Shown: piece by piece, positions 52,939 to 64,000 of the stretch
How positions within the stretch are numbered: the stretch's first letter is position 1
Layout of the letters: each line of letters begins with the position of its first letter
NCBI GenBank assembly: GCA_036873755.1
Contig: JAVTVY010018819.1
Coordinates: forward strand, 1-64,000
Direction: 5' to 3'
DNA length: 64,000 nucleotides
DNA from: Hanleya hanleyi
Lineage: Eukaryota; Mollusca; Polyplacophora; Lepidopleurida; Hanleyidae
Position numbers and translations under genes: made by a program
Notes under the pieces: model-generated
The model's input: the letters and a program-made list of their open reading frames with translations, nothing else
What the model was told of the DNA's origin: nothing
Databases searched by the model: none

Positions 52939-55900
52939 AAGAATGGCTGCAGTAAAAACTTTTTTTCTTTTCGTAAATAGAGATTACCTTCCATTCCCTT
53001 TCCTTTTCGATATAACTGGCAAATGACTATTATTTCTGGAATTTAGACTACCCCCTGACACATATACCGGTATAGATTGTTTGTAATCAGATTTTGTAAA
53101 AATTATCTTAATTGTAACCACAAAAATTATTAATATCCGTTTTGGATATTTCAGTTCTTATTCCACTTATTGGGTCGAGGATCTATTCAAGTCGTTGAGC
53201 AGATGGTTTCGATCTGATTAAAATTAAATCTTATCTGTCGCTTGAAAGATCTAACAGGCTTGAAGTAACTCGAGCATCAACCAATCCTGAGAACGCTTCA
53301 TAGTGCTTTGAAGGGAACATTGATGGTAGAGAATTTTTAATTCAGAACTCTTATCTCCTTGCAATCTCGAAACCAGGTCCTGTCCTCCCTGTTCGTTGAA
53401 ACGGTCATTTTCCAGCGGAAAGCGACCCCTGGTGGCGAGGTTGATATTGTGTTTTGACTTTGTCGTGACACTCCAAAACAACATGGCGAACGTCTATGAA
53501 TCAACATGGAAGTTACCCATCTTGAAAAGGAATCATAAATTATTACAAGTTCTACTTGATCTTGTGCGATAATTTTTGGCAGAAAAATTAGTCAATTGAT
53601 GCGCATTTGATCTGACCTACATTTAAGAGTAAAACCATCTTGATATCGTGATAAATGAGACAAAAATTGACAATAGAAGCAATTTTGTTGCTTTGCAGAG
53701 GTTAATTTGGTTTGGTCTTTCATGAAATTTCATGGTGCATGCCTAAAAACGGTGTTTTCCAACCGGTACTGAATTTACCATCATGTTACATGAAAAATGG
53801 ACCTTATTTGGTACATGTAGAAATTATCACTTTCAGTGAAATAAATATCTCCCTCGCAGTAGAAAATATCTCTCTTTTGATCTCGTATGACAAGCCAAGC
53901 TATTTTCACATACTCAAGTCTAATGTTGAAAAGAACCGCATTTTGTTGAAAATCAATTACGGCCCCTTGTGGCACATTTTGGCATTTAGTGAGACCCATT
54001 TTTGGAGATTAGACAGACACTGCAAGTTTCATGCAGACTATTCAGATTGAGTTTGTAATTTCCAACTATTCAGATCAAGTTTGTAATTTCCATTAAAAAG
54101 CGAATCCGGTAGCCTAGATCAGTTCCCTGTCGCAAACATGATGAAGAAAAGACGATGTTTTTCAAAGCCGAATCGACCTGACGTAAAATCGGCGAAAAAA
54201 CGTGTACCGAGTAGTGTTTTCTGGTCGTGCAAGCTGTCCCTTGTATGAAATATCAGATTGCACTCATGCCGATAATTTTCATATACATCTTCAAAGATGG
54301 AACCAAAAATTGATGGAGAATCGGAGTTGTTTACTTTAGATCTCTGTTTCCCCGCCTTGTTGTTGTTGTGATCTGTCCAGACGACATGAAGGCAAACTGC
54401 TCACAACAATGTTTTAACTTGTGAGGTACTCTGCCATGGCGAGAGAAAGAGTACTATAACATTTGAGTAAAATAAATATATATGGTGAACAGCGAATTGT
54501 TACTACACTATATATTCTTTTAATTTCGTTTTTATTAGTCATTTCAAGGTGTGTATGGTCATTTCAGTTGAACGCGTTTAGAAATATCGGCAAAAAACCG
54601 TGGCAGCGAGGTATTGTTTTAAAAAGTTCTGCTAGGATTTTCGCAGCGATCACGTTTCAGCGGTGATTTCGGTTACCCTTCGTTTGCCACGGTGTCCTTC
54701 CTGTGCGGAGAGTGCGCCGGTGTAGACAAGTGCGTAGACAATTTGATTGAATGATTTTTTGTGATATATATTTTCTCGATACAGTAATTTAATGATTTAG
54801 ATATTTATGGTGTAAATATGTCATCAATCCACCGCACTCTTGTGTATTCTTACTCTCATCGCCGCCATGTTTTCTTCTCAACGTGACGAAAGAAATTTCG
54901 GCCTTAGTATGTTCGTGTTTCAGTTGTTCAAGTTGGAAAATCTCTCGCGTTGCCATGAGACTCGCTCACGCGACGGCTTCGCCGTCGCGAGCTGCGCTCG
55001 TTAATAATGTTTCGCAGTCGATCTCTCCCATAAAATAAAACTCGGAATGGTTAAAATGTGACCTATTATGGATGTAGGACTAAGCGATTCCATATACAGG
55101 ATTGTGTGCAAGTATTCCTCGTACATGTGTGTGCAATCACCATGAAAAACCTAGACATAAACCCGTATACAATTCCGCTGTCGTGCGATTTAATCTAACG
55201 AAAGAATAAATACCCATATATATTTCTTTGAACTCACTGGAAAAAATCCCGGTACATTCATTTCCGAAAGATCATTTTGGAAGCTGGGAATTTCAGCTTA
55301 ATGTATCAAGTACTACTTGATATCCTAAATATATTGATCTAGAAAACCTCGCATTGCAAAAATTGCATTGTCTTAGCTATTATGGAGACAATGGCCCATT
55401 TCCTTGATAAGTTATTCGTGTTTATAGCCACTAATCGCCATTTCTCACTCTCCCTAACCCTGCCCTCTTCCTAGGCTGTGCACAAACATGACGTGGAACA
55501 TTTTGAACAAAAAAAAGTGTAGATCCATTATGCATACTGCATATGAAATTACTTACGTGGTACCAGTGCTTAAATAATTAAGTACGGTGTGAATTATAAT
55601 TGCAGCAATATGCCTTAGTCAGAACTATTTAGGCTATGTGATTAGGGAGCTTCTTGAAATTGGGGCATACTAGGAACTGGCATAAGGCATTCCAAACAGA
55701 GTAGCATGGTGCGCCGTGTTGGAACTCCTAGGAACTCCATGCCATACAGTTTGGAACTCGGCAGACAAAGGATGGATTATGCCATACCATGCAGCGGCAT
55801 GGGGGGAATGGCCTATTCCATTTCAGTTGGAACTCTAATTCATCCAGATCAGAACAACCAAACTGGGTATTATGTATCCCATTTGAATAACCGGCATATG

Positions 55901-57240
55901 CCATCCCTACTAGAGAACTCAGTTCCTAAGTTAAAGAAACTCACTTAGCATATAGTGGTTTCTTCCAAATAACTCTGTCTTGTCGGCTCGAGCTGGTATC
56001 TGTTCTGCTGTACAGCAAGGGGAATAATTAAAAACAAAAAACAACGTAGGCCTACACTTTTGATGGAGTATGACTTGTAAAATATGTGTTCCACATCATA
56101 TTGTTAATTTGTTAATGATCTCGAAGTACCCGATCCCCATAACAATCACAAACATGAGAGCTAGCTCCTATAGCCAATGATTTCATTTTCGTGTTTCTTT
56201 GTCATGTTTGTTGAAAAAAAAAACTATTGTGCAAGTTATCTATCACACGTACAAAAGTTTGAATGCATCAAACTTTGAATACATCAAAATTATTCCACAT
56301 TTATACAATCTATTTTGGAATGCCTGGTTGGTATGGTCTAGTGTATCCTGTCGAGTGAGAGATGATCCTGGTTTATGAGAGTTATAACTATGTATTTAAT
56401 TTACTATATGCAAGAGAATTTGAGGTAGATATGTTTTATTACAGTATATTCAGCGTTGAAATACCCTGGGAATGTGTCGAATAAAATACTATATTAATGC
56501 TATTGTCATTCGCTATGCTTGATGTGCTGCCATATGAAGGCTAACATTTGATAGTTAACAAGTCCCACTCCTTAGGGGTCCAAGGCCTTGGGAATGTTAA
56601 TTGTAACAGGAGTACATAATTTTAAAATTAATCAAGTATTAATTACTTGTCCTAACTTCACGTGAAATGTACCAAATCACACTTCAGTCCAGATGATTTT
56701 TGGGTACGCAAATTTTGCTCTTAGCGATTTAAAAAAGCCGGTCATGGGTACTGTCTCTGATTATTTCATGTACAGAATACAGGATCGCCACTGTCACATT
56801 TCTTTTCTTGTCAGGAATAAATTTAAACATACTTAATAAGCGGAACACAATACAATTGAGCTATGATAGTATTCGATAATAGCATTTAATGTGAGATTTT
56901 CTTACCACGAACATCGACCTTTGGAGGAAGTGACGTCATTTCGTGTATTTTAACCCGTAGCAAGAAACCCCTGGTCGGGTGAACCGAGGTATAAGAACCC
57001 TAATTTTGACACATAAATTTATTTCAAAGAAGAAGTTTCTCCTGAACAGGTGAGGTCAAAGATTTGTGGTGTTTATAATCATATATCTGGTTAACTAAAT
57101 ATTAACCGCCGGTAGGCCTATATTAAGAATATATTTTAGTGGAGTAAATGGTTATGCGTTCACATTCATGTATCTGTCTAATTCTCGAGACCTGCTTTAC
57201 AGTTCCGTAGACAACTGTTCGGGTTCTCAGACAGAAAATT
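52939..57240. other. Long AT-rich stretch, no gene seen
   Basis: Only short random frames (longest 112 codons at 53,712-54,050, unrecognised). A CpG-containing run GACGGCTTCGCCGTCGCGAG near 54,970 is a short hairpin. Confidence 0.45.
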
Positions 57241-57426
57241 ACGGAAGCATAGATAGAACATGGGTGAAATTATTTTTCCGTCCAGGAAATTATCCGGAGA
57301 TAATTATCTCTGACCCGGAGATACATCTCCGTCCCAGAAATACATCTCCGACCCGGAGATAATTATCTCCGAGATAATTTTGTGGACGAAAAAAAGTGTT
57401 CACCTATGTCCTATCTATGCTTCCGT
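57241..57426. repeat. Palindromic MITE-like element, 186 bp
   Basis: ACGGAAGCATAGATAG at the left is matched inverted at the right end (CTATCTATGCTTCCGT). Inner arms contain GGGTGAAA and CCGTCC counterparts and several CCGGAGATAATTATCTC mini-palindromes. Confidence 0.75.
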
Positions 57427-57644
57427 AGAAAATACTGCTTATATATAATTATAATACGGCTGCAAGAACATGAACTTTGCTTTAATCACAGAGATAAAAC
57501 ACGATTAGCCGCATACGGCACAGTCAATTCACCCATGCAGTAGAATTGCTCGTGGATTGGAGCATTGGGTCTCGCGTGGCATAATTTAGAAAGATCACAT
57601 CTGTCTTGTTCGTATGGTGTTCCATTTCGGCCATTTTTGCGTCG

Positions 57645-58005
57645 CGCGTCGCAGGCGACGGGAAGGGCGACGTCGCTCTTCCCATCGCGTTCTTATAATG
57701 TTAAGAGATAGAACGCGACGCGACGTCGCCCTTTTTAAACGCGACGTCGCCCACGACATCGCCCGCGACGTCGCCCTTCCCGTCGCGCGTCGCTTTAAAC
57801 AACACGACGCGATGGGCGACGTCGCCCACGACGTCGTCCACGACGTCGCTCGCGACGTCGCCCATCCCGTCGCCCTTCCCGTCGCGTTCTTATAATGTTA
57901 AGAGATAGAACGCGACGCGACGTCGCCCTTTTTAAACGCGACGTCGCCCACGACATCGCCCGCGACGTCGCCCTTCCCGTCGCGCGTCGCGCGTCGCCTT
58001 CCGGT
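57645..58005. repeat. GACGTCGC-rich block, left arm
   Basis: Dense irregular repeats of GCGACGTCGCCC, CCCGTCGCG and TTTAAACGCGACG in an otherwise AT-rich setting, mirrored at 61,480-61,808. Apparent RDVA-repeat proteins come from the repeat. Confidence 0.85.
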
Positions 58006-58757
58006 ATTATAGGACAAAATCGATCTGCGCATGCTTAGGGAGCAGCTTTTGCGATGTGGATCGTATGGCGAGGCCGTCATTTCATGAATGATCTCTGCCA
58101 CTATCGATGAAGAAAATGTCAGCGTAAATGAATAATGATTATCCTGCATTATCGTATAGCTTTTAAATGGTGTTAAATATTAGGCCATGCTTGGAATGAT
58201 GCCTGTTATGAAGTTATCTCTCGGAAAGTCTGCAACTCGCTGTGTTGTACTGTACAAATTATATCTTCGCTTCCAAAAAAATATACGCAACCCCCACATC
58301 CGTACATCGTCTTGAATTTCTTTATTCCCATTGGATTTACGCGTGTATGTGTGTGTGGCTTTTCTGTGTGCTTTTATGTGTTTGTGTTTTTCAGTTGTTC
58401 TTACAGTATACCTCCTTATGTGACCACATTTACCAGGCCGTTGAAAATATCCTTTTATTTACTGCTGTCCAACACTGTATACCGTTACTTAACCTGTCAC
58501 GTCCCGACAGATTGTAGTGTAGATCTATAAGCTTTCAATTTAGCGGAGAGAGATAGTCCTATAACTCTCAAAAAGAAAAAAAAAAGAAAATTATGATGGA
58601 ATTGAAGTTATTTTGTTCTTTCTACTCTTTCTAATAACTGACTGAATATTAGTACTTCTGCACTCTTTAAATCGTCCAGCATTTCCACGATCGTTCTAGA
58701 CGATTGAACTTAAAATTCAGGACGAGTTCTTGGAGTTCGAGTAAGTTGCTCTTAACT

Positions 58758-60789
58758 GCAGAGATTCTTTCCTCATTTTCAAGAAAAATTAAAAAAAAAT
58801 CATCCTTGAAACACAATTGTAGTCAAATGGCCTGAATAAAACCTGGAACAAAATCCATGAATTATTTTAAGAGTGCATATCAACGAGATTTGAATTTTTC
58901 TTGAAATTGAGGAAAGAACCCCTGCAGTTACAAGGACGTAGACAAGTTTTCAGATTTGGAGCAGGGGGGGGGGGAGCTATACTATGACAGCACAATAAGG
59001 CGAGGGTTCAGGGGCCGCCTAGGCCTCGGAAGCTCCAGGATCCCAGATGACTGGAGATGCGTTCTTGGCCTTTCCCAGTGAATAAAACTCAACATTAAAA
59101 CGCACACATTGTAACCAGTTTTTTTTGTCTTTTCTTGCTTTTATGTGTGGGTATTTTCTTTCCAGGGTTATTAAACCTCAAACTTGGTCAACACAAAAAA
59201 CGTTGTGCAAACTAATTAGCTCAGCGACTCATCCAGGTTGTGGTTTTGGAGGGAATACGTGTTTTGTACATTTTGGAGGGAATTTATACAGTAGTGTTGT
59301 GGGTTCCGAATCACGGTGACTTGCGGATCACTTTCCTAATGAACGCCTTATACTTCTTGCAATAAAGCATCTGTGTAAATCTTTTCTATTTTTATTGGAA
59401 CGTCTGTTTCTGTGGACCCAAATAAATGTCGAACAACCGACCTGCGTTGTTTGTTTCTCGGTCAATTCGGCATGGTAATGCTTCCGATACCACGCAATGG
59501 CAAATTCACGCTGGGACAAAAACGCGTGTGATTTCTTAAGTGTTGAATCTACGAGAAATAAAATGGCTTTAAGTGGTAATTTCAGTATTCGTTTCAGTGA
59601 CTGAATCATATTAATGGTCAAACACAATATCTAATGATTTGCGGTAACCCTTAACTCGCCAGCATTGTAATATAATGCGGCATTAGAGATGCCAATTCCG
59701 GATTACGAATTGTGACATTGAAGACTGCACACGGACAAATGTCTCTTGGGCAAAGTTATTACTTTAGAATAATTTTAAGTCACAGAATGGGATAGTCTTC
59801 ACTCCCCCCCCCCCCTCCCCTACCCCACCACACACATACCAAAGATTTCAAAATTAAAGATTTCATTATTAAAATTGAGAAAATATATCTGTGTGTCCTT
59901 TCCTCTATTTTCTTTTGTCCAAATATAGATGCTAAATAGATGTCCGATGTCCGTTTAGAGAGTTTATATATTGTAATCTTGAATATGCGAGTAGAATTCG
60001 TTCAGCTGTCAGAAACACGATGGAACGTGTGTGTAACTTTCTTAAATTTGAATCTGAATTCCATGCAGTATATCAGGTCAGATGGGGAAACATTTTCGAC
60101 AGGTTTCTATTGAACCAGGTCCGTCATGTTCAATCTTAAATGAATGGTGTCGTCCGTGAACAAATAACGAACTATCGAAATCCTGAGAGAATTAATTTAA
60201 TTAGTGAGGATAATTTCCGTATATGGCATGGTCAGACAGATCAGGGCGTCGTTGTCTATGAACAATTTCTGCCTCAGTAATGGCAATCCAACAAAGTCCA
60301 GGCATGTGATACCACATTTTTCGCCTATTGGAATATTGGTGGTAAATGACCACTCAGGCTTTACAAAAAAATATATATATATTCCCAGCGGCTGTAACGA
60401 CCGCTAGATGGCGTGGTCCGCTTCTTACCAAAGTGATTCGCAACTGCCCGCGCTGGTGCACTGAGACGGACATGATTTTCTCAATGATTTACAAGTTCGA
60501 TTAGAGAATTTTATACATGTAATTATCGACGACAGATTTTCGTAGAAAATAAGATCAAGAATCACTCTCAACTCTTAACAACACGAGCGCCAGCAGTCTA
60601 GATGTAAAAGGCGATTCGGAACTCCCCTATTAACTGTATGCTTAAACATGCCTCGTTTCCTCTGCTTGACCACTTTCCCCTCTGACAAACACGCAGTGGT
60701 GAATATGTATTTCCCAAACACGTCTATTTTTTGTTTGTTATGCAAATATTTGGGGGGGGGGGCCATGCCCCCCTTGTCTACGGCCATGA
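58758..60789. other. Interior of the foldback structure, no gene seen
   Basis: AT-rich DNA with a C-run at about 59,802-59,812 and a G-run near 60,753. No transposase motif was found in any frame. Confidence 0.45.
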
Positions 60790-61479
60790 GTTAAGAGCAA
60801 CTTACCCGAACTCCAAGAACTCGTCTTAAATTTGAAGTTCAATTGTCGTCAAACGTCTAGTACGATCGTGGAAATGCCGGATAATTCGAAGAGTGCAGAA
60901 AAACTAATATTCTTCAATCAATTTTTAGAAAGAATAGAGAGAACATAATTCTCACAGTAAAATGACAAAAAATTGAAAGCTAAAAGATCTACTACAACCT
61001 GTCGGGACGTGACAGGTTGAGTACCGGTATACAGTGTTGGACAGCAGTAAATAAAAGGATATTTTCAACGCCCTGGTCAATGTAGTAACATAAGGAGGTA
61101 TACTGTAAGGATATCTGAAAAATGAAAACACACAAACACATAAAAGCACACATAAAAGCCACACACACGTTCACGCGTTTACGGATGTGGGGGTTGCGCA
61201 TATCTTTTGGAAGCGAAAATATAATGTGTACAGTACAACACAGCGAGTTACAGACTTTCCGAGAGATAATTTCATAACAGGTATCATTCCAAGCATGGAC
61301 TAATATTTAACACCGTTTAAAAGCTATACGATAATGCAGGATAAGCATTATTCATTTACGCCGACATTTTCTTCGTCGATAGGGGCAGAGCTCATTCATG
61401 AAATGGCGGCCTCACCATACTATCCACATCGCAATAGCTGCTCCTTAAGCATGCGCAGCTCGATTTTGTCCTAAAATAC

Positions 61480-61808
61480 CGGAAGGCGACGGGAAGGGCG
61501 ACGTCGTGGGCGACGTCGCGTTTAAACAGAGCGACGTCGCGTCGCGTTCCATCTCTTAACATAAGAACGCGACGGGAAGGGCGACGGGATGGGCGACGTC
61601 GTGGACGACGTCGTGGGCGACATCGCCCATCGCGTCGTGTTGATTAAAGCGACGCGCGACGCGCGACGCGCGACGGGAAGGGCGACGTCGCGTTTAAAAA
61701 GGGCGACGTCGCGTCGCGTTCTATCTCTTAACATTATAAGAACGCGACGGGAAGGGCGACGGGAAGGGCGACGTCGCCCTTTTCCGTCGCCTGCGACGCG
61801 CGACGCAA
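61480..61808. repeat. GACGTCGC-rich block, right arm
   Basis: Inverted counterpart of 57,645-58,005 with a different number of units. Confidence 0.85.
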
Positions 61809-61832
61809 AAATGGCCGAAATGGAACACCATA

Positions 61833-62317
61833 TGTTCGGGTATAAAGCCTTCCGATATACATGACATTTCCCCTTAAAGTATTCCTCTACAATATTTGTG
61901 TATAAGTCAGTATATTTGAGTACCGGTCGGTCTTTTTTGTACCAGTCAGTACCAGTCTGCACTGATAGGTCTAAAGGTATACAGTAATATTCAGACTAGG
62001 TATTTCTTCCCATTAACTGATTGACCAATGGAATTAAAGCTATAGATTCGTTTTAGACTAACCACAGTTTCTTTTTACAGATGATTGAATGCAAGTTGGA
62101 GGAGAAGAACTTATCAACCAGGGTAACTCACCTAGCATAAAACATTTTCAGCCAGCAATAAAAATGTAGAAACAGCACATGTTTTGTATACATACTTTAT
62201 AGACATCGTGATGATAAGTGCTTTGTGTATTGAGATATCCTATTGGCTATACAATGTTGTAAACATCACGGAATTGTTACATGTGATATGATGATATATA
62301 CATGTTACCCCTATCAT
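61833..62317. other. Intergenic, no gene seen
   Basis: Nothing supported. Confidence 0.4.
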
Positions 62318-62500
62318 GGGCCCTCGGTGGCCGAGTGGTCTAAGACGTTTTGCTGGTGATCGCTAGCCTCACACCGCTCAACTGGCTCGGGTTCGAGCCC
62401 AGCTGGTGCATGTGTGAAAGTTTGCCAGGTACTCGCCGACGGGCGGTGGTTGTCACCATATGAGTGAAATAAACTTGAGTGTGACATTAAACCAAATACA
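62318..62500 (+). mobile_element. tRNA-derived SINE, first copy
   Basis: Pol III A box (GGCCGAGTGGT, 62,329-62,339) and B box (GGTTCGAGCCC, 62,390-62,400) lie at tRNA-like spacing. A non-tRNA body and the tail GAGTGTGACATTAAACC follow. The acceptor stem does not pair, so it is not a tRNA gene. Confidence 0.75.
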
Positions 62501-62529
62501 CCCCTCTCCCCTGTTAACCCTATCTTTCC

Positions 62530-62752
62530 TGGGCCTAATGGTTAGAGGGTCGGCCTCGTGAACGGTAGGTACAGGGTTCGATACCTGGCTACGGTATGAT
62601 ATTTCTCGGCACTATAAAATGGCAGCATTAGATCTGTTCTGTCACAAGTGGGTACCCCCGCTACCCTCCCTTCCCTTCCCTTGCCCCATCGTGATATAGC
62701 TGGAAAAAATGTTGGAAGCGACGTTATTAAACCCTATATTCACTCACTCGCC
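62530..62752 (+). mobile_element. tRNA-derived SINE, second copy of another subfamily
   Basis: A-box-like CTAATGGTTAGAGGG and B box GGTTCGATACC (62,575-62,585), with a tail GACGTTATTAAACCCTATAT shared in style with SINEs of marine invertebrates. Confidence 0.75.
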
Positions 62753-63550
62753 CCGCCTTTTGGGACCTGCCCAAGCTCCCTGAATATATCGCTTACCCCT
62801 TGAGCTATGGAGATAAAACTTACCACTCTATATATACCCTTGGGTAAAACTCTACCAGAAAATGTAAAACATCAAAGATGGCCGCCTTGGTGACGTCACA
62901 GTGACGTCATCTTCAAAACAGATATTTCTGGTCGATTTTTCAGTCAGATTTTTTATTGAGGAAAAATGTATCTATGTGTTTTCTTTGCAAAAAAATGCAT
63001 GATAAATTAGTAAATAATATTTTGATATGGAATAAAATAGATTTTGCCCATTTTTTCCTCGCAGAAAAGCAGGTATTTTAAAGAAAAATTCCGAAAATAT
63101 CACTTTTCTGGTATCCCACATGGCCGCCATCTTGAATTGACTCTCTCATGATTTTTTTACTCGGAATGTTATGCAAGTAAGTTCAAAACGACCCCAATAT
63201 GACAAACCATGAAGTCATAGAGGGTCAGCCATCATTTTGTGACGTTCTGTGCACCGAAGAGAAACTTTGATGGGGGAGGGAGCCATTCGCCCCCCCCCCC
63301 CCCCCCCAGGCATGGACAGGTCCCAAAAAACCCCAGGCCAGATAGGGTTAAACAGAGCTGGGCTATTACCATGCAACCGATAACATTAAAATTGAGCGGA
63401 GGATCAACAGTGAAATAAACCTATCATTATACTATGGACCGGAAAACTATCCACCACCCATGTGAATCAATAATATGTGTCACCTCCCCATAGAATACAA
63501 TGTCCCAAAGATTATATCCCCCACAGCTGACCAACATATATCGCTAAACT
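62753..63550. other. Intergenic with poly-C run
   Basis: A run of about 19 C near 63,290-63,307. Otherwise nothing supported. Confidence 0.45.
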
Positions 63551-64000
63551 TCAAATCCAAGTGATATCTGGCTTCATGTCAGCGACACCTGGGTCAATAG
63601 GCGGCCGTGTCTGTTTGTCGACGAACGTTTCCCTGAACGCCTTGGGAGCTAGAAACTTGATGACATTCCCCTTTGTCACCAGAGGTCGCCAACACCTCAG
63701 TGCGTACAGGATATTTTTGTATCCCTGCCGAAACGATTTATTAACGATGCCGTAGATGACGCAATTGACACTGGAATTGGTGTGGGCCAAAAGAATTGAG
63801 AAGGCGTGCAGCTCGAGTGGGAAAGTATCGTGCACGTCCGCTACAACTATGCACGCATACGGCGCCCAGCAGACGACGAAGACGATAAATATTACGAAGA
63901 GAGTTTTGGTCAACCTGATCGAATTTCTCTTTTCATCGCGAAGCTCGTCTTTTGTAGCCTTTTCCGACAGAGCTATCTGCCTGTGTGCCCTGCGGGCGAA
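63551..64000 (-). CDS. Rhodopsin-class receptor, last exon, partial
   Basis: 149 codons run in from the window edge without a start. Collinear with the first receptor: CWAPYA in TM6, NSSVNCVIYG in TM7, then FRQGYK and RPLVTKG, with a conserved tail PDITWI at the stop. It lies on the opposite strand to the first receptor, converging on the repeat-rich gap. TM5 and earlier exons must lie beyond 64,000. The C-terminus again fits a class I PDZ ligand (T-x-hydrophobic). Same subfamily as the receptor at 1188-4395, from the near-identical tail. Confidence 0.88.
   Translation of the reverse strand, partial: FARRAHRQIALSEKATKDELRDEKRNSIRLTKTLFVIFIVFVVCWAPYACIVVADVHDTFPLELHAFSILLAHTNSSVNCVIYGIVNKSFRQGYKNILYALRCWRPLVTKGNVIKFLAPKAFRETFVDKQTRPPIDPGVADMKPDITWI

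Larger units (their letters stand above)
57613..61832. mobile_element. 4.2-kb foldback structure with CpG-rich arms
   Basis: Left arm about 57,613-58,757 and right arm about 60,790-61,832 are inverted copies. Outermost is TATGGTGTTCCATTTCGG, then the GACGTCGC-rich block, then sequences such as ACCTGTCACGTCCCGACAG and ACTCCAAGAACTCGTC. The interior (about 2 kb) is AT-rich and encodes nothing recognisable. It is perhaps a foldback transposon or an inverted segmental copy. Confidence 0.7.

Noticed and set aside
53712..54050. 112-codon frame as a possible gene
   Set aside because: No recognisable motif, AT-rich random-looking composition, and no splice or promoter support.
57614..58149. RDVA-repeat proteins in the CpG-rich arms
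   Set aside because: Read from the GACGTCGC repeat on either strand and in both arms; no independent support.
62318..62410. tRNA gene (Ser/Leu-like)
   Set aside because: A and B boxes are present but the acceptor stem does not pair and a SINE body follows.

Overview
This is eukaryotic (animal) DNA. A seven-transmembrane receptor gene split by GT-AG introns lies at the left end, a related receptor exon lies at the right end, and about 59 kb of repeat- and transposon-rich DNA lies between them. tRNA-derived SINEs, a 5S-rRNA-like relic, minisatellites, foldback elements and Polinton/Maverick (adintovirus-like) elements suggest a marine invertebrate such as a lophotrochozoan or amphioxus. The species cannot be named from sequence alone.

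Layout: (1) 1-4.4 kb: three-exon rhodopsin-class receptor, melatonin-receptor-like, with a 260-bp near-perfect palindromic miniature element in intron 1. (2) 4.4-12.7 kb: foldback repeat, a degenerate minisatellite at 6.2 kb, CA repeat, and an inverted-repeat unit carrying an expanded 21-bp minisatellite at 10.0-11.2 kb. (3) 12,739-23,506: a complete Polinton-type element (element A) with AG...CT ends, 1-1.5 kb terminal inverted repeats and a perfect 6-bp target duplication (GCCCGC). All genes lie on the minus strand: adenain-like protease, major capsid, pVI-like, penton-like, core-like, packaging ATPase, a membrane protein, integrase and three unknown small genes. The integrase is open. The protease, capsid, penton, core, ATPase and one unknown gene are broken. 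No polymerase is present. (4) 24-39 kb: TIR and foldback elements, a 162-bp tandem array with a 486-bp higher-order period, a 5S-like relic and a second array. (5) 39,022-51,322: element B, with related ends (AGTAGTAGG), 2.4-2.9 kb terminal inverted repeats and a perfect 6-bp target duplication (TGAGAG). It holds no capsid, integrase or polymerase gene that I can see. Instead it carries four copies of a gene with three C2H2 fingers and a conserved C-terminal domain, two on each strand, in a mirror-symmetric layout. (6) 51.3-64 kb: 66-bp array, a 4.2-kb foldback structure with CpG-rich arms, two SINEs and the terminal exon of the second receptor.

The main biological story is a family of protein-primed-type transposons/endogenous viruses in three size classes sharing AGTAGTA ends and 6-bp duplications: an ordinary but decayed Polinton (A), a symmetric zinc-finger-only element (B), and a 260-bp palindrome. 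The ends share a subterminal module and arrays of NRF-1-like (GCGCATGCGC) and CRE-like (TGACGTCA) sites. Element B is the best candidate for something undescribed. It may be a satellite, or an inverted-dimer (snap-back) derivative, that relies on proteins supplied by A-like relatives.
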